Source: JAHBVL01 sp963712055 (GTDB taxonomy: Bacteria > Chloroflexota > Chloroflexia > Thermomicrobiales > UBA6265). Taken from it: 64,000 bases of DNA. The stretch is taken from contig CAVQGN010000002.1 in the NCBI GenBank assembly GCA_963712055.1, positions 186,001 to 250,000 of the forward strand. Direction: 5' to 3'. The position numbers and the translations under genes are program-made. Within the stretch, counting starts at the first letter, position 1, and the number at the start of each line of letters is the position of its first letter. The notes under the pieces are model-generated. The model had not been told where the DNA came from, searched no databases, and worked only from the letters and a program-made list of their open reading frames with translations. Shown piece by piece: positions 9,365-18,001 of the stretch.

Positions 9365-10060
9365 CTACGCTGAAACGTCGCGTACAGCAGCGCGCAACGC
9401 AGCCACGCCGTCAGCGACAGAAAACTCATTCGAGAATATCGCCGATCCGGCGACGACCATCGTGGCTCCAGCGTCAACAACCCGAGCCAGATTCGACGGT
9501 TTGATTCCGCCATCAACCTCGAGACGACAGTGCGGGTTCAAGTCATCGATAACCTTCCGCAGTGCTTCAATGCGTCGCAGCGAAAACGGCAGAAACGTTT
9601 GGCCTCCAAACCCGGGGTTGACGCTCATGACCAGAATCTGCTCTACAAAGGGAATAGCAGGAATGATCGCTTCAAGCGAGGTCAACGGATTCAGCGTGAC
9701 CCCAGGCGCCGCGCCGCTCTCACGGATTTGTGTCAGCGCAGCGTGCAGGTGATCGGTAGTTTCCACGTGAATCGTGATGATCGTCGCGCCGGCGTTGGCA
9801 TAGGCAGTCAGGTAAGATTCCGGATCCTCGATCATCAGATGAACATCGAGCGGGAGTTCCGTCATCCCGCGAACGGCTTCCACGACGACTGGACCGAAAC
9901 TCAGGTTCGGCACGAAATGCCCGTCCATGATGTCGAGATGAATGAAATCCACGCCGGCTGCTTCCGCGCGCGCGATTTCGGCAGCGAGATTACCAAAATC
10001 AGCGGTAAGGAGCGACGGACCGATCAGAACCGGACGCTGGTTAGGTTCAGTTGTGTTCAC
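9365..10060 (-). CDS. rpe: ribulose-phosphate 3-epimerase
   Basis: Interconverts ribulose 5-phosphate and xylulose 5-phosphate in the pentose phosphate pathway. TIM-barrel motifs: GPSLLTADFGNL at the N terminus, FIHLDIMDGHFVPNLSFGP (metal His/Asp), LDVHLMIEDP, MSVNPGFGGQTF and LEVDGGI. The frame stays open upstream to 10183, but that 41-residue extension has no family counterpart and would run into the divergent FHA gene. The GTG at 10060 has a GGGA-type ribosome site about 9 bases ahead and gives the normal length (231 residues), so it was chosen. Confidence 0.94.
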   Translation of the reverse strand: MNTTEPNQRPVLIGPSLLTADFGNLAAEIARAEAAGVDFIHLDIMDGHFVPNLSFGPVVVEAVRGMTELPLDVHLMIEDPESYLTAYANAGATIITIHVETTDHLHAALTQIRESGAAPGVTLNPLTSLEAIIPAIPFVEQILVMSVNPGFGGQTFLPFSLRRIEALRKVIDDLNPHCRLEVDGGIKPSNLARVVDAGATMVVAGSAIFSNEFSVADGVAALRAAVRDVSA

Positions 10061-10102
10061 GCTTCTATCCCAGCTCACATCAATGTCCGCTTTCGAACTG
10101 AC

Positions 10103-10108
10103 TATACT
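10103..10108 (+). promoter_or_regulatory. -10 hexamer of the FHA/VanW operon
   Basis: TATACT, 48 bases before the fhaA-like ATG, in the gap between rpe and the FHA operon. No convincing -35. Confidence 0.35.
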
Positions 10109-10155
10109 CTGCGAAAGATCGTTCGGTTGGCGCTCGGTGTCGACCGCATTCACGC

Positions 10156-10962
10156 ATGACCGGAACTCGCCCCGTGAGATCATTTCGCCCTTTCCGCAAA
10201 CTCGAGACTTCGCTCGAAGCCTTGGTCGAAAAACCCCTCAATCGCGTGTTTCGGACGTCGATCCAGCCAGTGGAAATCGCCCGGCAGCTCGAAAAAGAGA
10301 TGCTTGATCGTCGGCTGGTTGGGCCAAACGGAACGATGGTACCAAACCGGTATCTGGTGCTGATCAGCACCGCTGATATGAGTGGATACGCCGATTCGGT
10401 CGATTCTGTGATCGAGGAACTCGAGGCATCGTTGTCCGAGTTTGCCGCCGGGAAGCGACTAGTCTCCAATGGAGACCTTTTCGTAACGTTTTCAGCCACC
10501 GACGAAAAGGCGCCAGGTTTTCTGCAGATAGAATCACGCTTTGATCGGGACGAGGCCGTCCGTATTCCGGCCCGACCTGAGCCAGTTTTAGATCAGACCC
10601 AACGCTTCTCTATCTACCAGGGCGGTGGTCCGGATGGAGATCTCGCGTTGAAAGTACTCGAAGGACCGATGGAAGGCATCTCGTTTTCCTTGACGAAACG
10701 CAAGACGAGCATTGGCCGATCGATCGACGGTGACATTGTCTTGCAATCACCGGATGTCTCGCGGAATCACGCGATCATCGAGTACGTCGACGGAGTGATT
10801 CGGGTGATCGATCTGGGCAGCCTGAATGGCACCTGGGTCAACGGCCGCCAGGTTCACGATTGGGCCATGGTCAGACCTGGCGATATCATTCAGTTCGGCG
10901 AAGTCAGGGCCTCAATCGATCTCGGGTATGCCGCCTACCGGCCGCCGTGGTCGGTCACTTGA
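10156..10962 (+). CDS. FhaA-like protein (DUF3662 + FHA domain)
   Basis: Has the two-domain plan of actinobacterial FhaA: an N-terminal DUF3662 domain (about residues 10-125; VFRTSIQPVEIARQLEKEM is characteristic), a linker, and a C-terminal FHA domain (about 170-255) with phosphothreonine-binding signatures TSIGRSIDGDIVLQSPDVSRNHAIIE and GSLNGTWVNG. FHA domains bind phosphothreonine peptides; FhaA proteins act at sites of cell-wall synthesis in relatives. It is first in a plus-strand run with a second FHA gene, a VanW-type protein and a glycosyltransferase, facing the PP2C-like gene across rpe. No Ser/Thr kinase is in the window. Confidence 0.88.
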   Translation: MTGTRPVRSFRPFRKLETSLEALVEKPLNRVFRTSIQPVEIARQLEKEMLDRRLVGPNGTMVPNRYLVLISTADMSGYADSVDSVIEELEASLSEFAAGKRLVSNGDLFVTFSATDEKAPGFLQIESRFDRDEAVRIPARPEPVLDQTQRFSIYQGGGPDGDLALKVLEGPMEGISFSLTKRKTSIGRSIDGDIVLQSPDVSRNHAIIEYVDGVIRVIDLGSLNGTWVNGRQVHDWAMVRPGDIIQFGEVRASIDLGYAAYRPPWSVT

Positions 10963-10977
10963 CTCTGATCATCTACT

Positions 10978-11421
10978 GTGAGTGATTCTGCCGACCTCCT
11001 CTACTTTGCTTTCAGAGTCGGTTTGGCGTTGACGCTCCTTTTGTTTGTGGTCGTGGCAGTCGTGATGATTCACAAGGACGTGGTTCGCAGCGCGGAACCC
11101 GCTAAGACACCACAAGATTTGCAGGAACTTCATCTTTATGTACTCGAACCTGGCGGATCCGGCTACGGCCGCGGCGATGTCATTATCGTCAAGCGGAGAG
11201 CCAAGTTCGGTCGAGCGGAGGAGTCTGACGTGCGTCTCGATGATCCCTCCGTTTCGCTGAACCACGCCAGAATCGAACGAGCGAAAGGAATATGGCTCTT
11301 GAGAGATCTGCAAAGCACCAACGGAACGTTTATAGGATCGGCGCCTGTAATCGAGCCTACGGCGGTAGCATGCGGTGATTCACTAGCATTTGGGAGAGTT
11401 CGACTGAGGGTTGTGTGCTAA
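10978..11421 (+). CDS. FhaB-like membrane protein with FHA domain
   Basis: 147-residue protein with one N-terminal membrane helix (about residues 8-29, LALTLLLFVVVAVVMI) and a cytoplasmic FHA domain (about 70-147) with KFGRAEESDVRLDDPSVSLN and LQSTNGTFIG motifs. The arrangement matches FhaB/FipA of actinobacteria, which reads kinase phosphorylation during division. The GTG start lies 15 bases after the fhaA-like stop, so the two are co-transcribed. There is no strong ribosome site. The role in phospho-dependent control of the envelope is inferred from the family and from the VanW neighbour. Confidence 0.85.
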   Translation: MSDSADLLYFAFRVGLALTLLLFVVVAVVMIHKDVVRSAEPAKTPQDLQELHLYVLEPGGSGYGRGDVIIVKRRAKFGRAEESDVRLDDPSVSLNHARIERAKGIWLLRDLQSTNGTFIGSAPVIEPTAVACGDSLAFGRVRLRVVC

Positions 11422-11503
11422 CATCAACTGTCAAACCCTCGGGAGTTGAGGAGGGAGTTTTGCTCTCCAGCCCGCCCCGTTTTGCTGAACTGAGGGTACT
11501 GAA

Positions 11504-13393
11504 TTGGCTGAAAATCTGCTTTCTGGGCGGCACGGTTTGCTGTCCGCCCCTTCGTCACGGACCGGCGAACCAAGTTCGCGCAATTTGAAACTGTCTCGAA
11601 TCGCGTCCCGAGTCGTTCTTGCGGTTGCCATTCTCGGCTTGATCGCGGCCACTTCGCTTTATGGTTTTCGGTTCAAGTACGACGACAATGTCTATCCAGG
11701 TGTGAATGTTTCCGGTGTCAGTCTCGGCGGTTTGTCCGAGGCGGATGCTCGCTCGGAGCTGGAAGCAGAAGCCAATCGAATCGAATCGACTCGGGCTTAC
11801 TTTGATTATGGTAGCCAGCACTGGGCTCCGACTCTGGCTGAACTCGGCGTCAGCGTTGATGTGGATACGACGCTTGCAAATGCCATGCAAGTCGGACGTG
11901 AAGCCGATGGCAACGCCAGGTTGTCAAGTTCTATTGATACGCTTCGCCAGACCACGACCATTCCGTTGGAGATTTCTGTGTCAACGGACGCGCTTGAGGC
12001 ATGGGCGCTCGATGTCGATGACCAACTTGGTATTCGCCCTCGGAACGCAAGTCTGGTGGTGGAAAACGGTGCCACGGTACTGACTGAAGAGGCGAACGGC
12101 ACAGTCGTCGACCTCGAAAGTTTGCAGCAAATCGTCGACCAGAGTGTTCGGTCGCTGACCGCTCCAACGGCTCCCCTGCCAGTTGAGGATTTCCTGCCGA
12201 CTGTCTACGCGGCTGACTTGCAGAACGCGAAAGCGACCCTTGACCAGGCTCTGGCCAAATCAGTAGCGGTCAAGTGGGATGAGTCGACGTGGGAGATCCC
12301 AGCAGCCGAATTTGGTTCCTTCGTCTCTATCGCCGTCGATCAGGATTCAAGCGGTTCGGAGGCAGTGTCGATCGAGATCGACAAGCGTGGGCTCGCAAAC
12401 TATCTGAACGATCTCGTGTCAGACAGCGTGGCCAAAGAACCGCTGAACGCCAAGGTCGCCTGGAATGGCGATTCACTCACGATCATTCGACCGGCTGCAG
12501 ATGGGATCAGAGTCCTTCCGTCCTCACTCGCCGACAACGTGTCGTCATCCTTTCTCGGTGGTCACACCCCTGTCGAAGTGCCCGTACAGGTGCTCGCCGC
12601 TGAAGTCAACGGTTCCAATCTCGATAGCCTTGGAATCACGACGAAGTTAGCGGCTGGAAGCTCCAACTTCGATGGTTCGGACGACGCCCGATCTACCAAC
12701 ATCATGGTTGGCGCCAATCTCTTGAATGGCACCCTCATCCCGCCTGGCGGTGAATTCTCGTTCAATCACTCAGTGGGCATCATCTCTGCCGAAACTGGCT
12801 TCGTTGAGGCGCAGGTGATTGACGGGGAGCGCATCGGCCGCGACTTTGGCGGCGGAATCTGTCAGGTTTCTACGACGGTGTTCCGGGCCGCAATGTATGC
12901 CGGTCTGCCGATAACCGAATGGTGGCCTCACCGCTACCGGCTCGGATTCTATGAGCTCGACGGCTGGGATCCGGGTATGGATGCCTCCATTCTTCAGCCC
13001 GAGGGCGACCCATTCGGTGGCGGCGATTTCAAGTTTGTGAACCCATCGGATTCCTGGATGCTGGTGGAATCATATGTCGATTATCCTCGGGTTTATGTGA
13101 TCATCTACGGGCCTGAACTTGGATACTCCGTCGACATTTATCCAAGCGCTCCAGAAATTCTTCCGGCTAAAACCGATGCCGTTGAAGTGGTCGACTGGGA
13201 GCTGCCGGCGGGATCGATTGTGCAGTCTGAGTGGGCTGGGCAAGGAATGAATGTCTCGAATTACCGAACCGTTTACGACTCGGACGGCAATCTTGTCCGC
13301 GAGGATAATTGGCCCGTCTTCTTCGATGCACGCAGCGACGTCTGGAAGGTTAGCCCTGACATGCAGGGCCAGTCGCCGGGTGCCTACAGTTGA
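11504..13393 (+). CDS. VanW family protein with peptidoglycan-binding-like repeats
   Basis: 629-residue secreted or membrane-anchored envelope protein. After a basic N terminus there is one membrane helix (about 33-54), then two repeats of the putative peptidoglycan-binding domain seen with VanW (about 65-170 and 230-370; YPGVNVSGVSLGGLSEADA marks the first), then the VanW domain (about 385-530) with GGEFSFNHSVG, GGGICQVSTTVFRAAMYAG and WWPHRYRLGFYE. VanW biochemistry is unsettled; it was first noted in vancomycin-resistance clusters. The TTG at 11504 is preceded by AGGG about 9 bases upstream. It follows the FHA genes by 82 bases and precedes a glycosyltransferase. Confidence 0.87.
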   Translation: MAENLLSGRHGLLSAPSSRTGEPSSRNLKLSRIASRVVLAVAILGLIAATSLYGFRFKYDDNVYPGVNVSGVSLGGLSEADARSELEAEANRIESTRAYFDYGSQHWAPTLAELGVSVDVDTTLANAMQVGREADGNARLSSSIDTLRQTTTIPLEISVSTDALEAWALDVDDQLGIRPRNASLVVENGATVLTEEANGTVVDLESLQQIVDQSVRSLTAPTAPLPVEDFLPTVYAADLQNAKATLDQALAKSVAVKWDESTWEIPAAEFGSFVSIAVDQDSSGSEAVSIEIDKRGLANYLNDLVSDSVAKEPLNAKVAWNGDSLTIIRPAADGIRVLPSSLADNVSSSFLGGHTPVEVPVQVLAAEVNGSNLDSLGITTKLAAGSSNFDGSDDARSTNIMVGANLLNGTLIPPGGEFSFNHSVGIISAETGFVEAQVIDGERIGRDFGGGICQVSTTVFRAAMYAGLPITEWWPHRYRLGFYELDGWDPGMDASILQPEGDPFGGGDFKFVNPSDSWMLVESYVDYPRVYVIIYGPELGYSVDIYPSAPEILPAKTDAVEVVDWELPAGSIVQSEWAGQGMNVSNYRTVYDSDGNLVREDNWPVFFDARSDVWKVSPDMQGQSPGAYS

Positions 13394-13429
13394 TCCAATC
13401 GCTCGGAATACTGTTGGTCCTGGATCACT

Positions 13430-14275
13430 GTGGCTCACGTTGACCGTGTAACCCCGGCATTTTCCGGAAAGCTCTCGCTGGTTCTGCCAGCACACAATGA
13501 AATCGACAATCTTGAGCTCGTGGTGACCGAAGCCGTAGACTTCCTGCCCACGCTTCTCGAAGATTACGAGGTCATCATCGTTGACGACGGTTCCAGTGAT
13601 GGAACGCGGGAACTGTCAGATCGACTCGCGGATTCCGATCCGCACGTTGCTGTCGTCCATCATCCCGTCAACCGTGGCTACGGCGCTGCTTTGACGAGTG
13701 GCTTTCGAGCCGCCACGGGCGATGCGATCATGTTCATGGACGCAGATCGCCAGTTCGCGATTGCAGACCTCGATCGACTCCTGCCATTTGTCCCAACCCA
13801 CGACATCGTCGCTGGCTTTCGTATGGAACGACAAGATGAATTCCATCGGCGCGCATTCGCAGAGATCTTCAACGTCTCGATCCGGGTGCTTTTCGGCGTG
13901 CACATGCGTGACATCGATTGCGCGTTCAAAATCTTCCGCGCCGATCTCCTCCGGTCAATGGAACTAACGTCACCTGGTGCACTAATCAATACAGAGATTC
14001 AGGCGAAAGCGCGTCGCGAGGGCGCCTCGATCCAGCAGGTCGGTGTGCGCCATTTTCCTCGTGTCGCTGGTGAATCGTCCGGTGGCAGCCTCAAGGTCGT
14101 GACCCGAGCAATGGCCGAGACCATCCGCCTGTGGTGGCGGATGCGATCGTACCGGCCTGTCGCCCCAACGGCATTTGCTCAAGAACGAACACGCGCCGGA
14201 GATGCGGCCATCTACGCGGGTCTGGCAGCCATCGCAGCAGGTGTTGCCTCGGCTCTCAAGCGACGCGGGAAGTAG
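13430..14275 (+). CDS. family 2 glycosyltransferase (polyprenol-phosphate type)
   Basis: 281-residue GT-A fold enzyme. Nucleotide-sugar motifs are clear: SLVLPAHNEIDNLE at the start, VIIVDDGSSDGT, NRGYGAALTSGFRAATGD and FMDADRQF (the DxD metal site). MRDIDCAFKIFRADLL and the RVAGESSGGSLKVV segment resemble dolichol/undecaprenyl-phosphate mannosyl- or glucosyltransferases, so it probably loads a sugar onto a lipid carrier. Any C-terminal membrane contact is weak (IYAGLAAIAAGVASAL). The GTG start lies 36 bases after the VanW gene. Convergent with the radical-SAM gene, leaving three bases between stops. Confidence 0.85.
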   Translation: MAHVDRVTPAFSGKLSLVLPAHNEIDNLELVVTEAVDFLPTLLEDYEVIIVDDGSSDGTRELSDRLADSDPHVAVVHHPVNRGYGAALTSGFRAATGDAIMFMDADRQFAIADLDRLLPFVPTHDIVAGFRMERQDEFHRRAFAEIFNVSIRVLFGVHMRDIDCAFKIFRADLLRSMELTSPGALINTEIQAKARREGASIQQVGVRHFPRVAGESSGGSLKVVTRAMAETIRLWWRMRSYRPVAPTAFAQERTRAGDAAIYAGLAAIAAGVASALKRRGK

Positions 14276-14278
14276 CCC

Positions 14279-15706
14279 TCAGGCGGCGGTTTCTTTCACC
14301 CGACGAGCAGAGAGATCTCGCACGACCTCCGAAAAGGTCAGTGTGGGTACGACTGATGTGCCGAGTTCACGCTGGAGATCGTCGAGCGTGAGGTCATCGA
14401 GCAGCGTTCTGGTTCGATCTGACACCATCCGCGCCGATATGAAGACCGGCACATCCACTCCAGGTCGGCCCAATGCGGTGATCAGATCGCTCCCGGTCAA
14501 CAACCCGGACACATTGATCTCGCTACCGAAATAGCGATTATCAACCACAACTGTTTCCAAACGGGACCCAGTGGCGCCATTAAACCGATTGACCGAGTCG
14601 ATCATTGTCGGTCCGATCAGCGTGCCACAGGCGACGATTCCGCGTGCGCCCTCGAGTTCCGCCGGATCCGTCCGGGCGCAAACGCGATCGAGATTGTCGA
14701 GCAGGTGCCGGGTGATACCGATGCCGTCCTCGATCTGTGGAAACCCGTCATAGTGATCGGAGTCTGGAACTGATTGCTCAGTCATGAGATAGAACTCGTC
14801 ACCGAGGTAAAAGAAGGTCTCCCCTCGTTCCGCTCGGAAACGCTGCTGCCAGACCGTTGCCTGGTCAACTACCGCCACAGCCTCTTCCGGCAGATAGCGC
14901 CGCACTTGAATGGCCGCGCCAGGAAGCTTACGCATGCAGGTCCGGGACAATCGCAGTTGCTTGCTCTGCCGTTCCTGGCCGAATTGCGTCAATCCCACCG
15001 GGACACCGGCGATCGAGAGGAGATGCTCGAAGGTCGACAGATCGGCGATCGAGCGGTCGAGGTGCTCGCCGTCGTTCACTCCCGGGCAAAGGACGAGTTG
15101 CGCATGAAACTCGATACCGGCTCTATCGAGTCGAGCGAGATCCTCCATGATCCGGGCGCCCTTCGGGTTCCCGACCAATGCCGCTCGCAATTCCGGTTCA
15201 GTAGCGTGGACGGAGACGTGCATTGGGCTCAAGCGTTCTCGCTCTATCCGCCGCCAATCCTCTTCGGTCAGATTCGTGAGCGTGACGAAGTTGCCATAGA
15301 GCATCGAATAGCGGTAATCATCGTCCATGACGTAGAGCGATTTCCGCATCCCCTTTGGGATCTGCTTGATGAAACAGAATGGGCAGGAGTTCTCGCATAT
15401 CAGCACGCCATCAAACGTCGCATCGGCAAACGTGATGCCCCAGTGCTCGTCGCCAGTCAAATTGACGGTAAGCCGCGATACGCGCTCACCACGAACGAAG
15501 TCGATCGCCGCTTTGCCCTCATAGGCGTGAAACTGAAAATCGAGCACGTCAACGAGGGGTCGCCCATTGATCGAAAGGAGCCGGTCTCCCGGCTGAAAAC
15601 CGAGCCGAGCTGCCAGTGAACCACTCGCTACCTGCTCGACCAGACCAGCCTGGTCAGGTGCAAGATCAACGCGCCGATGGGAAATCGGACTAACTTTGGG
15701 AGCCAT
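14279..15706 (-). CDS. PDZ-like/radical SAM/DUF512 protein
   Basis: 475-residue protein of the DUF512 radical-SAM family (TIGR03279 type). An N-terminal PDZ-like segment (about 20-75, FQPGDRLLSINGRPLVDVLDF) is followed by a radical-SAM-like core with the cysteine cluster CENSCPFCF (C-x3-C-x2-C, about residues 106-114) next to IKQIPKGMRKSLYVMDDDYR, then the DUF512 region (about 225-430) ending in TLIGPTMIDSVNR and ALGRPGVDVP. The CxxxCxxC spacing would hold a 4Fe-4S cluster. Substrate and function are not established for the family. It has its own leader (15707-15850) with a GAAGG ribosome site and is widely separated from prmA, so is probably monocistronic. Confidence 0.85.
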   Translation of the reverse strand: MAPKVSPISHRRVDLAPDQAGLVEQVASGSLAARLGFQPGDRLLSINGRPLVDVLDFQFHAYEGKAAIDFVRGERVSRLTVNLTGDEHWGITFADATFDGVLICENSCPFCFIKQIPKGMRKSLYVMDDDYRYSMLYGNFVTLTNLTEEDWRRIERERLSPMHVSVHATEPELRAALVGNPKGARIMEDLARLDRAGIEFHAQLVLCPGVNDGEHLDRSIADLSTFEHLLSIAGVPVGLTQFGQERQSKQLRLSRTCMRKLPGAAIQVRRYLPEEAVAVVDQATVWQQRFRAERGETFFYLGDEFYLMTEQSVPDSDHYDGFPQIEDGIGITRHLLDNLDRVCARTDPAELEGARGIVACGTLIGPTMIDSVNRFNGATGSRLETVVVDNRYFGSEINVSGLLTGSDLITALGRPGVDVPVFISARMVSDRTRTLLDDLTLDDLQRELGTSVVPTLTFSEVVRDLSARRVKETAA

Positions 15707-15850
15707 CGAAAACCTTCAGGAGATCGTCTGCGCTAACGCGGAATCGCTATCGAGGCAAAGCACAACGAATCAAGCAGGAAAACCGAGGGGAAATCCCGCG
15801 GATTCAACCGGCTAGTGTATCACCGACTCCGAAACCAGCATGTCGTGCAT

Positions 15851-16783
15851 CTATACCGGAGATTTTGGCGTCCAAACCTGAGCAATCCAGTCGCCCATCA
15901 CCTCTCGGCGCTGCATAGCAAATCCAAGGTTCTCATAGCGTTCAACCACCATCGCTTCTTTTTCTTCGATGATCCCGCTCAGCAGCAGAGTACTCCCAGG
16001 TTTCACGCTGGCGGCGATAGATTCACTCACCTCGACAAGGATACGGGCAATGATGTTGGCGATTACCAGATCGTATGGTTGATCTGGCGCGTCGCTCATG
16101 TCCGATTGCCAGATCCTGACCGGCGTCGATAACGCGTTTTCGTTGAGATTGGCAATCGCCTGCCGAACAGCAATCGGATCGATATCGACGGCATCAACTG
16201 TCGCCGCTCCCAGTTGCGCGGCCGCAACCGCCAGGATCCCGGTGCCGGTGCCGACGTCGAACACGCGATCCCCTGCCGAAATGAGATCTGGCAACATCTC
16301 GAGACAGAGCTGGGTGGTTGGATGAGTCCCCGTTCCGAACGCCATCCCTGGATCGAGCACGATCACGAAATCATCGGCGGATTCAGGTTCAACGACCTGC
16401 CAGGGTGGGGCAATGGTGAACCTGCCGCTCACCCGAACCGGGTGGTAGTGATCTTTCCAGGCATCGGTCCAGTCCCGCTGTTCTTTCCGGGTCACCGAAA
16501 GCGTTCCTACAGGTCGTACAGCGCCGATGAACCAGAGGCCACTTTCGATCGCCTCCTGGACACTCGCCTCAAAAGACGCTTCGGGCACAAACGCCTTGAC
16601 CAGGAACGGCTTGCTGACATCAACCCTCAGATTGTCTCCATCAGGGTCTTGCAGAAAGGGTTCTTCGACGACTACGCCCTGGTTGTAGGCGTATCGCGAA
16701 AAGAGCTCGACCACCGGTTCGACGGCTTCGACGTCCGCAGTGACTTCGAGTTCGTACCAGACTTCGTCAGGTTGTCCGCTCAT
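15851..16783 (-). CDS. prmA: ribosomal protein L11 methyltransferase
   Basis: SAM-dependent methyltransferase modifying ribosomal protein L11. The 310-residue protein has an N-terminal substrate-recognition domain (1-90) and a Rossmann core with LDPGMAFGTGTHPTTQLCLE, VFDVGTGTGILAVAAAQLGA (SAM motif I), VDIDPIAV and DLVIANIIARILVE (NPPY-like motif position), all typical of PrmA. Its ATG overlaps the stop of the upstream nucleotidyltransferase by 4 bases, so the two form a translationally coupled pair although their functions are unrelated. Confidence 0.95.
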   Translation of the reverse strand: MSGQPDEVWYELEVTADVEAVEPVVELFSRYAYNQGVVVEEPFLQDPDGDNLRVDVSKPFLVKAFVPEASFEASVQEAIESGLWFIGAVRPVGTLSVTRKEQRDWTDAWKDHYHPVRVSGRFTIAPPWQVVEPESADDFVIVLDPGMAFGTGTHPTTQLCLEMLPDLISAGDRVFDVGTGTGILAVAAAQLGAATVDAVDIDPIAVRQAIANLNENALSTPVRIWQSDMSDAPDQPYDLVIANIIARILVEVSESIAASVKPGSTLLLSGIIEEKEAMVVERYENLGFAMQRREVMGDWIAQVWTPKSPV

Positions 16784-17760
16784 GAGGACTTGTCGAGCAC
16801 GCTACCATCACCCAGGTTCAGCCGTTGCTGCGATCCGGCAACCCGAGCACCGCGACCAATGATCGAATGATCGAGGACCGCGTCGCGCACAACACCGTTC
16901 TCATCGACGATCGAGTCGGTTACAACTGATCCCGTCACCGAAGCGCCCTTGCCGATGCTGGCAAAAGGACCAATCACCGAGCGCTCCACCACGGCGTCAG
17001 GATGGATGTATGAAGGCGCAATGACTGCAACGTCATGAGCTATTTCGTTGACCGGTTGGAGCGATTCCAGCAAACGTCGATTGGTGTCGAGGAGCGCTTG
17101 CTCCGTGCCACAATCCCACCACTCGCTGACCGGCGCCGTAACAACCTTCTTGCCACGATCGATCATGATCTGTATCGCATCAGCAAGGAAATACTCGTTC
17201 TTGAGACTGATGCCTTTTTCGATTTGCTCGTCGATCGCGTCATACAAATCCGGCATGTTCCGCACAAAGTAGATCCCCACCACCGCCTGGTTGGAGATCG
17301 GGTCCTGCGGTTTCTCGATGATCCGGGTCACTCTGCCGGCTTCTTCAATCGCGATTCCGTAGGCAGACGGATCGTCGACATCTTTCGTAAACGCGATGAC
17401 ATCGGCGTCAGTCGTGTCTATCACCGAGAAGTCGGTTTCGAAGAGCATGTCTGGAAAGAGAATCAGCCCTGACCCTGTCGCCACGTCGCGAGCACGCGCG
17501 ATTGCATCGGTTTGACCGAGCATCTGTGGTTGTTCGATGAAGGCAGAGGGAACGTCGTAGTTCGAAGTGAAGAACTCCTCGACCTGGTTCCCCAAAAACC
17601 CGGTGATGAACACAACCTGATCGGGATCGAGCGGTAGCAAACGATCGAGGACATGAGCCAGCATCGGTTTGCCGGCGACTGGGACGAGCGGTTTTGGTTT
17701 GCTCCAGGTCTGAGGTCGCAACCGGGTTCCGAACCCGGCGACTGGCATGATGATATCCAA
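16780..17760 (-). CDS. sugar-1-phosphate nucleotidyltransferase
   Basis: Activates a sugar 1-phosphate with a nucleoside triphosphate for cell-wall or exopolysaccharide synthesis. The pyrophosphorylase signature MPVAGFGTRLRPQTWSKPKP is at the N terminus, FPDMLFETD carries the metal-site Asp, and IIEKPQDP and EWWDCGTEQALLDTNR complete the core. Residues from about 250 show left-handed beta-helix-like hexapeptides (VIAPSYIHPDAVVERSVIG). It resembles RmlA-long or UDP-glucose pyrophosphorylases; the exact nucleotide and sugar cannot be told. The TTG at 17760 is chosen because GGGAGG lies 7-8 bases upstream; the internal ATG would be too far from it. Confidence 0.85.
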   Translation of the reverse strand: MDIIMPVAGFGTRLRPQTWSKPKPLVPVAGKPMLAHVLDRLLPLDPDQVVFITGFLGNQVEEFFTSNYDVPSAFIEQPQMLGQTDAIARARDVATGSGLILFPDMLFETDFSVIDTTDADVIAFTKDVDDPSAYGIAIEEAGRVTRIIEKPQDPISNQAVVGIYFVRNMPDLYDAIDEQIEKGISLKNEYFLADAIQIMIDRGKKVVTAPVSEWWDCGTEQALLDTNRRLLESLQPVNEIAHDVAVIAPSYIHPDAVVERSVIGPFASIGKGASVTGSVVTDSIVDENGVVRDAVLDHSIIGRGARVAGSQQRLNLGDGSVLDKSS

Positions 17761-17811
17761 CTCGTTACCTCCCGTGGGTCGTGAGTCCGTTGACCACGTG
17801 CAACCGAACGG

Positions 17812-17833
17812 CAGTTGGCGTTGTTGCCAACTG
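17812..17833. other. perfect 8-bp hairpin between tRNA-Glu and the nucleotidyltransferase gene
   Basis: CAGTTGGC-GTTGTT-GCCAACTG reads the same stem on both strands. On the transcribed minus strand it lies 55 bases after the tRNA and 52 bases before the TTG start. No T tract follows, so it may be a processing or protection stem rather than a terminator. Confidence 0.4.
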
Positions 17834-17887
17834 ACCGGCTACGGCATCGATGAACAGTGTAAAGGGCGGTTGCGCTGGCACACAGCA

Positions 17888-17964
17888 TGGTACCCCCAGC
17901 GGGATTCGAACCCGCGATCTTCACCTTGAAAGGGTGACGTCCTGGTCCACTAGACTATGGGGGC
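17888..17964 (-). tRNA. tRNA-Glu (anticodon TTC)
   Basis: The minus strand gives a full cloverleaf: acceptor GCCCCCA pairing with TGGGGGT (first pair G-U), discriminator A, D-arm TAGTCTAGTGG, anticodon loop CTTTCAA with anticodon TTC for glutamate, and T-arm GCGGGTTCGAATCCCGC. The CCA end is encoded (plus-strand TGG at 17888-17890). It lies 37 bases after the comEC stop and may be transcribed with it. Confidence 0.95.
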
Positions 17965-18001
17965 CTAGCCCGCAAACATTACTCGCAGATACCCGGAATC
18001 G

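Noticed and set aside
9530..10159. 209-codon plus-strand open frame
   Set aside because: Antisense to rpe, whose TIM-barrel motifs are unambiguous.
10061..10183. N-terminal extension of ribulose-phosphate epimerase
   Set aside because: It has no family counterpart and would overlap the divergent FHA gene; GTG 10060 has a ribosome site.
14774..15619. 281-codon plus-strand open frame
   Set aside because: It is antisense to the radical-SAM gene; its protein has no recognisable motif and the opposite frame is clearly coding.
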